64,000 nucleotides of DNA from Megachile rotundata. Lineage: Eukaryota; Arthropoda; Insecta; Hymenoptera; Megachilidae. The notes below the pieces were generated by a model that saw nothing but the letters and a program-made list of their open reading frames with translations, had not been told where the DNA came from and did not search any database. Positions 13,846 to 31,700 of the stretch are shown in pieces. The position numbers and the translations under genes were made by a program. The stretch's first letter is position 1. Every line of letters begins with the position of its first letter. The stretch is from positions 1,488,001-1,552,000 of the forward strand of contig NW_027473314.1 in the NCBI RefSeq assembly GCF_050947335.1, given 5' to 3'.

Positions 13846-16505
13846 TAGCAATCATACAATCACAGTCAAACAATCACAATCATAGAATCGCAATCATACA
13901 ATCACAATCATACAATCACAATCATACAATCACAATCATACAAGCACAATCATACAATCACAATCATACAATCACAATCATACAATCACAATCATACAAT
14001 CACAATCATAAAATCACAATCATACAATACCAATCATACGATCACAATCATACAATCACAATCATACAATCACAATCAAACAGTCAGAATCATACAATCA
14101 CAATCATACAATCACGATCATACAATCACGATCATACAATCACGATCATACAATCACAATCATACCATCACAGTCACACAATTACAATCATACAATCACA
14201 ATCATACAATCATAATCACAAAATCACAATCATACAATCACAATCATACAATCACAACCATACAATCACAATCATACAATCACAATCATACAATCACAAT
14301 CATACAATCACAGTCATACAATCACAATCATACAATCACAATCATACAATTACAATCATACAGTCACAATCATACAATCACAATCATACAATCACAATCA
14401 TACAATCACAATCATACAATCACAATCATAGAATCACAATCATACAATCACAATCATACGATCACAATCATACAATCACAATCATACAATCACAATCATA
14501 CACTCACAATCATACGATCACAATCATACAATGACTATCATACAATCACAATCATACAATCACAATCATACAATCACAATCATACAATCACAATCATACA
14601 ATCACAATCATACAATCACAATCATACAATCACAATCATACAATCACAAACATACAGAAACAATCATACAATCACTATCATACAATCACAATCATACAAT
14701 CACAATCATACAATCACAATCATACAATCCCAATCATACAATCGCAATCAAGGAATCACAATCATACGATCACAATCATACAATCACAATCATACAATCG
14801 CAATCATACAATCGCAATCATACAATCACAATCATACAGAAACAATCATACAACCTTAATTATACAACCACAATCATACGATCACAATCATACAATCACA
14901 ATCATACAATCACAATCATACAATCACAATCATACAATCACAATCATACAATCACAATCATACAATGACAATCATACAATCATAATCATACAATCACAAT
15001 CATACAAGGACAATCATACAATCACAATCATGCAGTCACAATCATACAATCGCAATCACACAACCACAATCTTACAATCACAATCATACGATCACAATCA
15101 TACGATCACTATCATACGATCACAATCATACCATCACAATCATACAATCACAATCATACAATCACAAGCATACGATCACAATCATACAATCACAATCTCA
15201 CAATCACAATCATACAGTCACAATCATACAATCACAATCATAGAATCACAATCATACAATCACAATCATACAAGGACAATCATACAATCACAATCATACA
15301 GTCACAATCATACAATCGCAATCACACAACCACAATCATACAATCACAGTCATACAATCACAAACATACAATCACAATCATACAATCACAATCATACAAT
15401 CACAATCATACAATCACAATCATACAATCACAATCATACAATCGCAATCAAGGAATCACAATCATACGATCACAATCATACAATCACAATCATACAATCG
15501 CAATCATACAATCGCAATCATACAATCACAATCATACAGAAACAATCATACAACCTTAATTATACAACCACAATCATACGATCACAATCATACAATCACA
15601 ATCATACAATCACAATCATACAATTACTATCATACAATCACAATCATTCAATCGCAATCATACAATCACAATCTCACAATCACGATCATACAATCACGAT
15701 CATACAATCACAATCTCACAATCACAATCACACAATCACAATCATACAATCATAATCATACAATCGCAATCATGCAATCACAATCATACAGAAACAATCA
15801 TACAATCACTATCATACAATCACAATCATACAATCACAATCATATCATCACAATCATACAATCACAATCATACAATCACAATCATACAATCGCAATCATA
15901 CAATCACAATCATACAGAAACAATCATACAACCTTAATTATACAACCACAATCATACGATCACAATTATACAATCACAATCATACAATCACAATCATACA
16001 GTCACAATCATACAATCACAATCATACAATCACAATCATACAATCATAATCATACAATCACAATCATACAAGGACAATCATTCAATCACAATCATACAGT
16101 CACAATCATACAATCGCAATCACACAACCACAATCACACAATCACAGTCATACAATCACAATCATACAATCACAATCATACAATCACAATCATACAATCA
16201 CAATCATACAATCACAATCATACAATCACAATCATACAATCACAGTCATACAATCACAATCATACAATCACAGTCATACAATCACAATCATACAGTCACA
16301 ATCATACAATCACAATCATACAATCACAATCATACAATCACAATCATACAATCACAATCATACAATCACAATCATACAATCACAATCATACAATCACAAT
16401 CATAGAATCACAATCATACAATCACAATCATACAATCACAATCATACAATCGCAATCAAAGAATCACAATCATACAATCACAATCATACAATCACAATCA
16501 TACAA
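13846..16505. repeat. Higher-order copy 2, 2,660 bp (190 units)
   Basis: The landmark order is the same as in the preceding copy: E (14078), D (14531), CCTTAATTA (14854), B (15030), CCTTAATTA (15554), A (15772), CCTTAATTA (15932). Offsets from copy 1 are 2,394 bp for E and D and 2,422 bp from the first CCTTAATTA onward, so two units were added between 14531 and 14854. The copy is 19 units longer overall; most of the gain is in plain consensus units after 16,140. All length differences are whole units. Confidence 0.85.
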
Positions 16506-19500
16506 TAGCAATCATACAATCACAGTCAAACAATCACAATCATAGAATCGCAATCATACAATCACAATCATACAATCACAATCATACAATCACAATCATA
16601 CAAGCACAATCATACAATCACAATCATACAATCACAATCATACAATCGCAATCATACAATCACAATCATAAAATCACAATCATACAATAACAATCATACG
16701 ATCACAATCATACAATCACAATCATACAATCACAATAAAACAGTCAGAATCATACAATCACAATCATACAATCACGATCATACAATCACGATCATACAAT
16801 CACGATCATACAATCACAATCATACCATCACAGTCACACAATTACAATCATACAATCACAATCATACAATCATAATCACAAAATCACAATCATACAATCA
16901 CAATCATACAATCACAACCATACAATCACAATCATACAATCACAATCATACAATCACAATCATACAATCACAGTCATACAATCACAATCATACAATCACA
17001 ATCATACAATTACAATCATACAGTCACAATCATACAATCACAATCATACAATCACAATCATACAATCACAATCATACAATCACAATCATAGAATCACAAT
17101 CATACAATCACAATCATACGATCACAATCATACAATCACAATCATACAATCACAATCATACAGTCACAATCATACAATCACAATCATACAATCACAATCA
17201 TACAATCATAATCATACAATCACAATCATACAAGGACAATCATACAATCACAATCATACAGTCACAATCATACAATCGATATCACACAACCACAATCATA
17301 CAATCACAGTCATACAATCACAATCATACAATCACAATCATACAATCACAATCATACAATCACAATCATACAATCACAGTCATACAATCACAATCATACA
17401 ATCACAGTCATACAATCACAATCATACAGTCACAATCATACAATCACAATCATACAATCACAATCATACAATTACAATCATACAATCACAATCATACAAT
17501 CACAATCATACAATCACAATCATACAATCACAATCATACAATCACAATCATACAATCACAATCATACAATCACAATCATACAATCACAATCATACAATCG
17601 CAATCATACAGAAACAATCATACAACCTTAATTATACAACTACAATCATACGATCACAATCATACAATCACAATCATACAATCACAATCATACAATCACA
17701 ATCATACAATCACAATCATACAATCACAATCATACAATCATAATCATACAATCACAATCATACAAGGACAATCATACAATCACAATCATGCAGTCACAAT
17801 CATACAATCGCAATCACACAACCACAATCTTACAATCACAGTCATACAATCACAATCATACAATCACAATCATACAATCACAATCATACAATCACAATCA
17901 TACAATCACAATCATACAATCACAATCATACAATCACAATCATACAATCACAATCATACAGTCACAATCATACAATCACAATCATACAATCACAATCATA
18001 CAATCACAATCATACAATCACAATCATACAATCACAATCATAGAATCACAATCATACAATCACAATCATACAATCACAATCATACAATCACAATCATACA
18101 ATCACAATCATACAATCGCAATCATACAATCGCAATCAAGGAATCACAATCATACGATCACAATCATACAATCACAATCACACAATCGCAATCATACAAT
18201 CGCAATCATACAATCACAATCATACAGAAACAATCATACAACCTTAATTATACAACCACAATCATACGATCACAATCATACAATCACAATCATACAATCA
18301 CAATCATACAATCACAATCATACAATCACAATCATACAATCACAATCATACAATCATAATCATACAATCACAATCATACAAGGACAATCATACAATCACA
18401 ATCATGCAGTCACAATCATACAATCGCAATCACACAACCACAATCTTACAATCACAATCATACGATCACAATCATACGATCACAATCATACCATCACAAT
18501 CATACAATCACAATCATACAATCACAAGCATACGATCACAATCATACAATCACAATCTCACAATCACAATCATACAGTCACAATCATACAATCACAATCA
18601 TAGAATCACAATCATACAATCACAATCATACAAGGACAATCATACAATCACAATCATACAGTCACAATCATACAATCGCAATCACACAACCACAATCATA
18701 CAATCACAGTCATACAATCACAAACATACAATCACAATCATACAATCACAATCATACAATCACAATCATACAATCACAATCATACAATCGCAATCAAGGA
18801 ATCACAATCATACGATCACAATCATACAATCACAATCATACAATCGCAATCATACAATCGCAATCATACAATCACAATCATACAGAAACAATCATACAAC
18901 CTTAATTATACAACCACAATCATACGATCACAATCATACAATCACAATCATACAATCACAATCATACAATTACTATCATACAATCACAATCATTCAATCG
19001 CAATCATACAATCACAATCTCACAATCACGATCATACAATCACAATCACACAATCACAATCATACAATCATAATCATACAATCGCAATCATGCAATCACA
19101 ATCATACAGAAACAATCATACAATCACTATCATACAATCACAATCATACAATCACAATCATATCATCACAATCATACAATCACAATCGTACAATCACAAT
19201 CATACAATCGCAATCATACAATCACAATCATACAGAAACAATCATACAACCTTAATTATACAACCACAATCATACGATCACAATTATACAATCACAATCA
19301 TACAATCACAATCATACAGTCACAATCATACAATCACAATCATACAATCACAATCATACAATCATAATCATACAATCACAATCATACAAGGACAATCATT
19401 CAATCACAATCATACAGTCACAATCATACAATCGCAATCACACAACCACAATCATACAATCACAGTCATACAATCACAATCATACAATCACAATCATACA

Positions 19501-22240
19501 ATCACAATCATACAATCACAATCATACAATCACAATCATACAATCACAATCATACAATCACAGTCATACAATCACAATCATACAATCACAGTCATACAAT
19601 CACAATCATACAGTCACAATCATACAATCACAATCATACAATCACAATCATACAATCACAATCATACAATCACAATCATACAATCACAATCATACAATCA
19701 CAATCATATAATCACAATCATAGAATCACAATCATACAATCACAATCATACGATCACAATCATACAATCACAATCATACAATCACAATCATACAGTCACA
19801 ATCATACAATCACAATCATACAATCACAATCATACAATCATAATCATACAATCACAATCATACAAGGACAATCATACAATCACAATCATACAGTCACAAT
19901 CATACAATCGATATCACACATCCACAATCATACAATCACATTCATACAATCACAATCATACAATCACAATCATACAATCACAATCATACAATCACAATCA
20001 TACAATCACAGTCATACAATCACAATCATACAATCACAGTCATACAATCACAATCATACAGTCACAATCATACAATCACAATCATACAATCACAATCATA
20101 CAATCACAATCATACAATCACAATCATACAATCACAATCATACAATCACAATCATACAATCACAATCATACAATCACAATCATACAATCGCAATCATACA
20201 GAAACAATCATACAACCTTAATTATACAACTACAATCATACGATCACAATCATACAATCACAATCATACAATCACAATCATACAATCACAATCATACAAT
20301 CACAATCATACAATCACAATCATACAATCATAATCATACAATCACAATCATACAAGGACAATCATACAATCACAATCATGCAGTCACAATCATACAATCG
20401 CAATCACACAACCACAATCTTACAATCACAGTCATACAATCACAATCATACAATCACAATCATACAATCACAATCATACAATCACAATCATACAATCACA
20501 ATCATACAATCACAATCATACAATCACAGTCATACAATCACAATCATACAATCACAGTCATACAATCACAATCATACAGTCACAATCATACAATCACAAT
20601 CATACAATCACAATCATACAATCACAATCATACAATCACAATCATACAATCACAATCATACAATCACAATCATACAATCACAATCATACAATCACAATCA
20701 TACAATCACAATCATACAATCACAATCATACAATCACAATCATACAATCACAATCATACAATCGCAATCAAAGAATCACAATCATACAATCACAATCATA
20801 CAATCACAATCATACAATAGCAATCATACAATCACAGTCAAACAATCACAATCATAGAATCGCAATCATACAATCACAATCATACAATCACAATCATACA
20901 ATCACAATCATACAAGCACAATCATACAATCACAATCATACAATCACAATCATACAATCACAATCATACAATCACAATCATAAAATCACAATCATACAAT
21001 AACAATCATACGATCACAATCATACAATCACAATCATACAATCACAATCAAACAGTCAGAATCATACAATCACAATCATACAATCACGATCATACAATCA
21101 CGATCATACAATCACGATCATACAATCACAATCATACCATCACAGTCACACAATTACAATCATACAATCACAATCATACAATCATAATCACAAAATCACA
21201 ATCATACAATCACAATCATACAATCACAACCATACAATCACAATCATACAATCACAATCATACAATCACAATCATACAATCACAGTCATACAATCACAAT
21301 CATACAATCACAATCATACAATCACAATCATACAGTCACAATCATACAATCACAATCATACAATCACAATCATACAATCACAATCATACAATCACAATCA
21401 TACAATCACAATCATAGAATCACAATCATACAATCACAATCATACGATCACAATCATACAATCACAATCATACAATCACAATCATACAGTCACAATCATA
21501 CAATCACAATCATACAATCACAATCATACAATCACAATCATAGAATCACAATCATACAATCACAGTCATACAATCGCAATCATACAATCACAATCATACA
21601 GAAACAATCATACAACCTTAATTATACAACCACAATCATACGATCACAATCATACCATCACAATCATACAATCACAATCATACAATCACAATCATACAAT
21701 CACAATCATACAATAGCGATCATACAATCACAGTCAAACAATCACAATCATAGAATCACAATCATACAATCACAATCATACAATCACAGTCATAAAATCA
21801 CAATCAAACAGTCAGAATCATACAATCACAATCATACAATCACGATCATACAATCACGATCATACAATCACGATCATACAATCACAATCATACCATCACA
21901 GTCATACAGTTACAATCATACAATCACAATCATACAATCATATTCACAAAATCACAATCATACAATCACAACCATACAATCACAATCATACAATCACAAT
22001 CATACAATCACAATCATACAATCACAGTCATACAATCACAATCATACAATCACAATCATACAATCACAATCATACAATCACAGTCATACAATCACAGTCA
22101 TACAATCACAGTCATACAATCACAGTCATACAATCACAGTCATACAATCACAGTCATACAATCACAGTCATACAATCACAGTCATACAACCACAGTCATA
22201 CAATCACAGTCATACAATCACAATCATACAATCGCAATCA
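16506..22240. repeat. Region 4: mosaic of families A, B, E and F
   Basis: Landmarks are E (16738, 21050, 21806), F (17276, 19908), B (17788, 18404, 20378), A (19090) and CCTTAATTA (17626, 18242, 18900, 19250, 20216, 21616). The segment around 20.8-21.5 kb repeats the order seen at 16.5-17.2 kb. At 21.7-22.2 kb a shorter E block with CAGTTAC and CATATTCAC leads into ten CACAGT units (22071-22210). Nothing but the satellite is present. Confidence 0.82.
22071..22210 (+). repeat. Homogenised CACAGT run, 10 units
   Basis: Ten successive CACAGT units, the ninth with CAACCAC, sit in the same block context as the run at 3409. The different count shows gain or loss of whole units after block duplication. 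Confidence 0.92.
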
Positions 22241-25200
22241 TACAATCGCAATCATACAATCGCAATCAAGGAATCACAATCATACGATCACAATCATACA
22301 ATCACAATCACACAATCGCAATCATACAATCGCAATCATACAATCGCAATCATACAGAAACAATCATACAACCTTAATTATACAACCACAATCATACGAT
22401 CACAATCATACAATCACAATCATACAATCACAATCATACAATCACAATCATACAATCACAATCATACAATCACAATCATACAATCATAATCATACAATCA
22501 CAATCATACAAGGACAATCATACAATCACAATCATGCAGTCACAATCATACAATCGCAATCACACAACCACAATCATACAATCACAGTCATACAATCACA
22601 AACATACAATCACAATCATACAATCACAATCATACAATCACAATCATACAACCGCAATCAAGGAATCACAATCATACGATCACAATCATACAATCACAAT
22701 CATACAATCGCAATCATACAATCGCAATCATACAATCACAATCATACAGAAACAATCATACAACCTTAATTATACAACCACAATCATACGATCACAATCA
22801 TACAATCACAATCATACAATCACAATCATACAATTACTATCATACAATCACAATCATTCAATCGCAATCATACAATCACAATCTCACAATCACGATCATA
22901 CAATCACAATCATACAATCACAATCATACAATCACAATCATACAATCACAATCATACAATCACAGTCATACAATCACAATCAAAGAATCACAGTCATACA
23001 ATCACAATCATACAGTCACAATCATACAATCACAATCATACAATCACAATCATACAATCACAATCATACAATCACAATCATACAATCACAATCATACAAT
23101 CACAATCATACAATCACAATCATACAATCACAATCATAGAATCACAATCATACAATCACAATCATACAATCACAATCATACAATCACAATCATACAATCA
23201 CAATCATACAATCACAATCATACAATCGCAATCATACAATCGCAATCAAAGAATCACAATCATACAATCACAATCATACAATCACAATCATACAATAGCA
23301 ATCATACAATCACAGTCAAACAATCACAATCATAGAATCACAATCATACAATCACAATCATACAATCACAATCATACAATCACAATCATACAAGCACACT
23401 CATACAATCACAATCATACAATCACAATCATACAATCACAATCATACAATCACAATCATAAAATCACAATCATACAATAACAATCATACGATCACAATCA
23501 TACAATCACAATCATACAATCACAATCATACAATCACAATCATACAATCACAATCATACAATCACAGTCATACAATCACAATCATACAATCACAGTCATA
23601 CAATCACAATCATACAGTCACAATCATACAATCACAATCATACAATCACAATCATACAATCACAATCATACAATCACAATCATACAATCACAATCATACA
23701 ATCACAATCATATAATCACAATCATAGAATCACAATCATACAATCACAATCATACGATCACAATCATACAATCACAATCATACAATCACAATCATACAGT
23801 CACAATCATACAATCACAATCATACAATCACAATCATACAATCATAATCATACAATCACAATCATACAAGGACAATCATACAATCACAATCATACAGTCA
23901 CAATCATACAATCGATATCACACAACCACAATCATACAATCACAGTCATACAATCACAATCATACAATCACAATCATACAATCACAATCATACAATCACA
24001 ATCATACAATCACAGTCATACAATCACAATCATACAATCACAGTCATACAATCACAATCATACAGTCACAATCATACAATCACAATCATACAACCACAAT
24101 CATACAATCACAATCATACAATCACAATCATACAATCACAATCATACAATCACAATCATACAATCACAATCATACAATCACAATCATACAATCGCAATCA
24201 TACAGAAACAATCATACAACCTTAATTATACAACTACAATCATACGATCACAATCATACAATCACAATCATACAATCACAATCATACAATCACAATCATA
24301 CAATCACAATCATACAATCACAATCATACAATCATAATCATACAATCACAATCATACAAGGACAATCATACAATCACAATCATGCAGTCACAATCATACA
24401 ATCGCAATCACACAACCACAATCATACAATCACAGTCATACAATCACAAACATACAATCACAATCATACAATCACAATCATACAATCACAATCATACAAT
24501 CACAATCATACAACCGCAATCAAGGAATCACAATCATACGATCACAATCATACAATCACAATCATACAATCGCAATCATACAATCGCAATCATACAATCA
24601 CAATCATACAGAAACAATCATACAACCTTAATTATACAACCACAATCATACGATCACAATCATACAATCACAATCATACAATCACAATCATACAATTACT
24701 ATCATACAATCACAATCATTCAATCGCAATCATACAATCACAATCTCACAATCACGATCATACAATCACAATCATACAATCACAATCATACAATCACAAT
24801 CATACAATCACAATCATACAATCACAGTCATACAATCACAATCAAAGAATCACAGTCATACAATCACAATCATACAGTCACAATCATACAATCACAATCA
24901 TACAATCACAATCATACAATCACAATCATACAATCACAATCATACAATCACAATCATACAATCACAATCATACAATCACAATCATACAATCACAATCATA
25001 GAATCACAATCATACAATCACAATCATACAATCACAATCATACAATCACAATCATACAATCACAATCATACAATCACAATCATACAATCGCAATCATACA
25101 ATCGCAATCAAAGAATCACAATCATACAATCACAATCATACAATCACAATCATACAATAGCAATCATACAATCACAGTCAAACAATCACAATCATAGAAT

Positions 25201-27046
25201 CACAATCATACAATCACAATCATACAATCACAATCATACAATCACAATCATACAAGCACAATCATACAATCACAATCATACAATCACAATCATACAATCA
25301 CAATCATACAATCACAATCATAAAATCACAATCATACAATAACAATCATACGATCACAATCATACAATCACAATCATACAATCACAATCATACAATCACA
25401 ATCATACAATCACAATCATACAATCACAGTCATACAATCACAATCATACAATCACAGTCATACAATCACAATCATACAGTCACAATCATACAATCACAAT
25501 CATACAATCACAATCATACAATCACAATCATACAATCACAATCATACAATCACAATCATACAATCACAATCATATAATCACAATCATAGAATCACAATCA
25601 TACAATCACAATCATACGATCACAATCATACAATCACAATCATACAATCACAATCATACAGTCACAATCATACAATCACAATCATACAATCACAATCATA
25701 CAATCATAATCATACAATCACAATCATACAAGGACAATCATACAATCACAATCATACAGTCACAATCATACAATCGATATCACACAACCACAATCATACA
25801 ATCACAGTCATACAATCACAATCATACAATCACAATCATACAATCACAATCATACAATCACAATCATACAATCACAGTCATACAATCACAATCATACAAT
25901 CACAGTCATACAATCACAATCATACAGTCACAATCATACAATCACAATCATACAACCACAATCATACAATCACAATCATACAATCACAATCATACAATCA
26001 CAATCATACAATCACAATCATACAATCACAATCATACAATCACAATCATACAATCGCAATCATACAGAAACAATCATACAACCTTAATTATACAACTACA
26101 ATCATACGATCACAATCATACAATCACAATCATACAATCACAATCATACAATCACAATCATACAATCACAATCATACAATCACAATCATACAATCATAAT
26201 CATACAATCACAATCATACAAGGACAATCATACAATCACAATCATGCAGTCACAATCATACAATCGCAATCACACAACCACAATCTTACAATCACAGTCA
26301 TACAATCACAATCATACAATCACAATCATACAATCACAATCATACAATCACAATCATACAATCACAATCATACAATCACAATCATACAATCACAGTCATA
26401 CAATCACAATCATACAATCACAGTCATACAATCACAATCATACAGTCACACTCATACAATCACAATCATACAATCACAATCATACAATCACAATCATACA
26501 ATCACAATCATACAATCACAATCATACAATCACAATCATACAATCACAATCATACAATCACAATCATACAATCACAATCATACAATCACAATCATACAAT
26601 CACAATCATACAATCGCAATCAAAGAATCACAATCATACAATCACAATCATACAATCACAATCATACAATAGCAATCATACAATCACAGTCAAACAATCA
26701 CAATCATAGAATCGCAATCATACAATCACAATCATACAATCACAATCATACAATCACAATCATACAAGCACAATCATACAATCACAATCATACAATCACA
26801 ATCATACAATCACAATCATACAATCACAATCATAAAATCACAATCATACAATAACAATCATACGATCACAATCATACAATCACAATCATACAATCACAAT
26901 CAAACAGTCAGAATCATACAATCACAATCATACAATCACGATCATACAATCACGATCATACAATCACGATCATACAATCACAATCATACCATCACAGTCA
27001 CACAATTACAATCATACAATCACAATCATACAATCATAATCACAAA
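22241..27046. repeat. Region 5: 1.85-1.86 kb higher-order repeat
   Basis: Family B at 22534, 24382 and 26244 is spaced 1,848 and 1,862 bp. Family F (23912, 25774), a rare TATAATC unit (23711, 25573), the ACAATAGC module (23296, 25158) and CCTTAATTA (24220, 26082) are all 1,862 bp apart, which is 133 units. A related repeat of 1,876 bp (134 units) reappears with B at 33987 and 35863 and ACAATAGC at 34763 and 36639. The last part, 26.67-27.05 kb, passes into a family E block (26902). The region ends at the phase break. Confidence 0.85.
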
Positions 27047-27060
27047 AACCCCAATCATAC
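27040..27060 (+). other. Single-base insertion shifting the array phase
   Basis: Related copies read CACAAAATCACAATC after a CATAAT unit. Here the sequence is CACAAAAACCCCAATC: one base longer, with two further changes within five bases. Before this point the CCTTAATTA landmarks are at positions 0 modulo 14; after it they are at 1 modulo 14, as far as the last at 61391, and the window end is still in the shifted phase. It is the only net phase change in 64 kb. The A5 and C4 runs make a sequencing or consensus error possible. Confidence 0.9.
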
Positions 27061-28651
27061 AATCACAATCATACAATCACAACCATACAATCACAATCAT
27101 ACAATCACAATCATACAATCACAATCATACAATCACAGTCATACAATCACAATCATACAATCACAATCATACAATCACAATCATACAGTCACAATCATAC
27201 AATCACAATCATACAATCACAATCATACAATCACAATCATACAATCACAATCATAGAATCACAATCATACAATCACAATCATACGATCACAATCATACAA
27301 TCACAATCATACAATCACAATCATACAGTCACAATCATACAATCACAATCATACAATCACATTCATACAATCACAATCATAGAATCACAATCATACAATC
27401 ACAATCATACAATCGCAATCAAAGAATCACAATCATACAATCACAATCATACAATCACAATCATACAATCACAATCATACAGTCACAATCATACAATCAC
27501 AATCATACAATCACAATCATTCAATCGCAATCGTACAATCACAATCTCACAATCACGATCATACAATCACGATCATACAATCACGATCATACAATCACAA
27601 TCGCACAATCACAATCACACAATCACAATCATACAATCACAATCATACAATCATAATCATACAATCGCAATCATGCAATCACAATCATACAGAAACAATC
27701 ATACAATCACTATCATACAATCACAATCATACAATCACAATCATACCATCACAATCATACAATCACAATCATACAATCACAATCATGCAATCGCAATTAT
27801 ACAATCACAATCATACAGAAACAATCATACAACCTTAATTATACAACCACAATCATACGATCACAATCATACAATCACAATCATACAATCACAATCATAC
27901 AGTCACAATCATACAATCACAATCATACAATCACAATCATACAATCATAATCATACAATCACAATCATACAAGGACAATCATACAATCACAATCATACAG
28001 TCACAATCATACAATCGATATCACACAACCACAATCATACAATCACAGTCATACAATCACAATCATACAATCACAATCATACAATCACAATCATACAATC
28101 ACAATCATACAATCACAGTCATACAATCGCAATCATACAATCACAATCATACAGAAACAATCATACAACCTTAATTATACAACCACAATCATACGATCAC
28201 AATCATACCATCACAATCATACAATCACAATCATACAATCACAATCATACAATCACAATCATACAATAGCGATCATACAATCACAGTCAAACAATCACAA
28301 TCATAGAATCACAATCATACAATCACAATCATACAATCACAGTCATACAATCACAATCATACAATCACAATCATAAAATCACAATCAAACAGTCAGAATC
28401 ATACAATCACAATCATACAATCACGATCATACAATCACGATCATACAATCACGATCATACAATCACAATCATACCATCACAGTCATACAGTTACAATCAT
28501 ACAATCACAATCATACAATCATATTCACAAAATCACAATCATACAATCACAACCATACAATCACAATCATACAATCACAATCATACAATCACAATCATAC
28601 AATCACAGTCATACAATCACAATCATACAATCACAATCATACAATCACAAT

Positions 28652-28707
28652 CATACAATCACAGTCATACAATCACAGTCATACAATCACAGTCATACAA
28701 TCACAGT
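28652..28707 (+). repeat. Homogenised CACAGT run, 4 units
   Basis: This is the shortest member of the set. It lacks the CAACCAC unit and is followed directly by a consensus unit and a TCGCAATCAAGGAATC pair, so a deletion probably removed the right part of the run and the segment after it. Confidence 0.9.
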
Positions 28708-31700
28708 CATACAATCACAATCATACAATCGCAATCAAGGAATCACAATCATACGATCACAATCATACAATCACAATCATACAATCGCAATCATACAATC
28801 ACAATCATACAATCACAATCATACAATCGCAATCATACAATCGCAATCAAGGAATCACAATCATACGATCACAATCAGACAATCACAATCACACAATCGC
28901 AATCATACAATCGCAATCATACAATCGCAATCATACAGAAACAATCATACAACCTTAATTATACAACCACAATCATACGATCACAATCATACAATCACAA
29001 TCATACAATCACAATCATACAATCACAATCATACAATCACAATCATACAATCACAATCATACAATCATAATCATACAATCACAATCATACAAGGACAATC
29101 ATACAATCACAATCATGCAGTCACAATCATACAATCGCAATCACACAACCACAATCTTACAATCACAATCATACGATCACAATCATACGATCACAATCAT
29201 ACGATCACAATCATACCATCACAATCATACAATCACAATCATACAATCACAATCATACAATCACAATCATACAATCATAATCATACAATCACAATCATAC
29301 AAGGACAATCATACAATCACAATCATGCAGTCACAATCATACAATCGCAATCACACAACCACAATCTTACAATCACAGTCATACAATCACAATCATACAA
29401 TCACAATCATACAATCACAATCATACAATCACAATCATACAATCACAATCATACAATCACAATCATACAATCACAGTCATACAATCACAATCATACAATC
29501 ACAGTCATACAATCACAATCATACAGTCACACTCATACAATCACAATCATACAATCACAATCATACAATCACAATCATACAATCACAATCATACAATCAC
29601 AATCATACAATCACAATCATACAATCACAATCATACAATCACAATCATACAATCACAATCATACAATCACAATCATACAATCGCAATCAAAGAATCACAA
29701 TCATACAATCACAATCATACAATCACAATCATACAATAGCAATCATACAATCACAGTCAAACAATCACAATCATAGAATCGCAATCATACAATCACAATC
29801 ATACAATCACAATCATACAATCACAATCATACAAGCACAATCATACAATCACAATCATACAATCACAATCATACAATCACAATCATACAATCACAATCAT
29901 ACAATCACAATCATACGATCACAATCATACAATCACAATCATACAATCACAATCATACAGTCACAATCATACAATCACAATCATACAATCATAATCATAC
30001 AATCACAATCATACAAGGACAATCATACAATCACAATCATACAGTCACAATCATACAATCGATATCACACAACCACAATCATACAATCACAGTCATACAA
30101 TCACAATCATACAATCACAGTCATACAATCACAATCATACAATCACAATCATACAATCACAATCATACAGTCACAATCATACAATCACAATCATACAATC
30201 ACAATCATACAATCACAATCATACAAGCACAATCATACAATCACAATCATACAATCACAATCATACAATCACAATCATACAATCACAATCATAAAATCAC
30301 AATCATACAATAACAATCATACGATCACAATCATACAATCACAATCATACAATCACAATCAAACAGTCAGAATCATACAATCACAATCATACAATCACGA
30401 TCATACAATCACGATCATACAATCACAATCATACAATCACAATCATACCATCACAGTCATACAATTAGAATCATACAATCACAATCATACAATCATAATC
30501 ACAAAATCACAATCATACAATCACAATCATACAATCACAACCATACAATCACAATCATACAATCACAATCATACAATCACAATCATACAATCACAGTCAT
30601 ACAATCACAATCATACAATCACAATCATACAATCACAATCATACAGTCACAATCATACAATCACAATCATACAATCACAATCATACAATCACAATCATAC
30701 AATCACAATCATAGAATCACAATCATACAATCACAATCATACGATCACAATCATACAATCACAATCATACAATCACAATCATACAGTCACAATCATACAA
30801 TCACAATCATACAATCATAATCATACAATCACAATCATACAAGGACAATCATACAATCACAATCATACAGTCACAATCATACAATCGATATCACACAACC
30901 ACAATCATACAATCACAGTCATACAGTCACAATCATACAATCACAATCATACAATCACAATCATACAATCACAATCATACAATCACAATCATACAATCAC
31001 AATCATACAATCACAATCATACAATCACAATCATACAATCACAATCATACAATCATAATCACAAAATCACAATCATACAATCACAACCATACAATCACAA
31101 TCATACAATCACAATCATACAATCACAATCATACAATCACAGTCATACAATCACAATCATACAATCACGATCATACAATCACGATCATACAATCACGATC
31201 ATACAATCACGATCATACCATCACAGTCATACAATTACAATCATACAATCACAATCATACAATCATAATCACAAAATCACAATCATACAATCACAACCAT
31301 ACAATCACAATCATACAATCACAATCATACAATCACAATCATACAATCACAATCATACAATCACAATCATACAATCACAATCATACAATCACAATCATAC
31401 AATCACAATCATACAATCACAATCATACAATCACAGTCATACAATCACAGTCATACAATCACAGTCATACAATCACAATCATACAGTCACAATCATACAA
31501 TCACAATCATACAATCACAATCATACAATCACAATCATACAATCACAATCATAAAATCACAATCATACAATAACAATCATACGATCACAATCATACAATC
31601 ACAATCATACAATCACAATCAAACAGTCAGAATCATACAATCACAATCATACAATCACGATCATACAATCACGATCATACAATCACGATCATACAATCAC

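Noticed and set aside
16725..16750. ATAAAACAGTC as a possible indel in a family E block
   Set aside because: It is a C-to-A substitution (ATCAAACAGTC in other copies); AAACAG at 16738 is a whole number of units from its neighbours.
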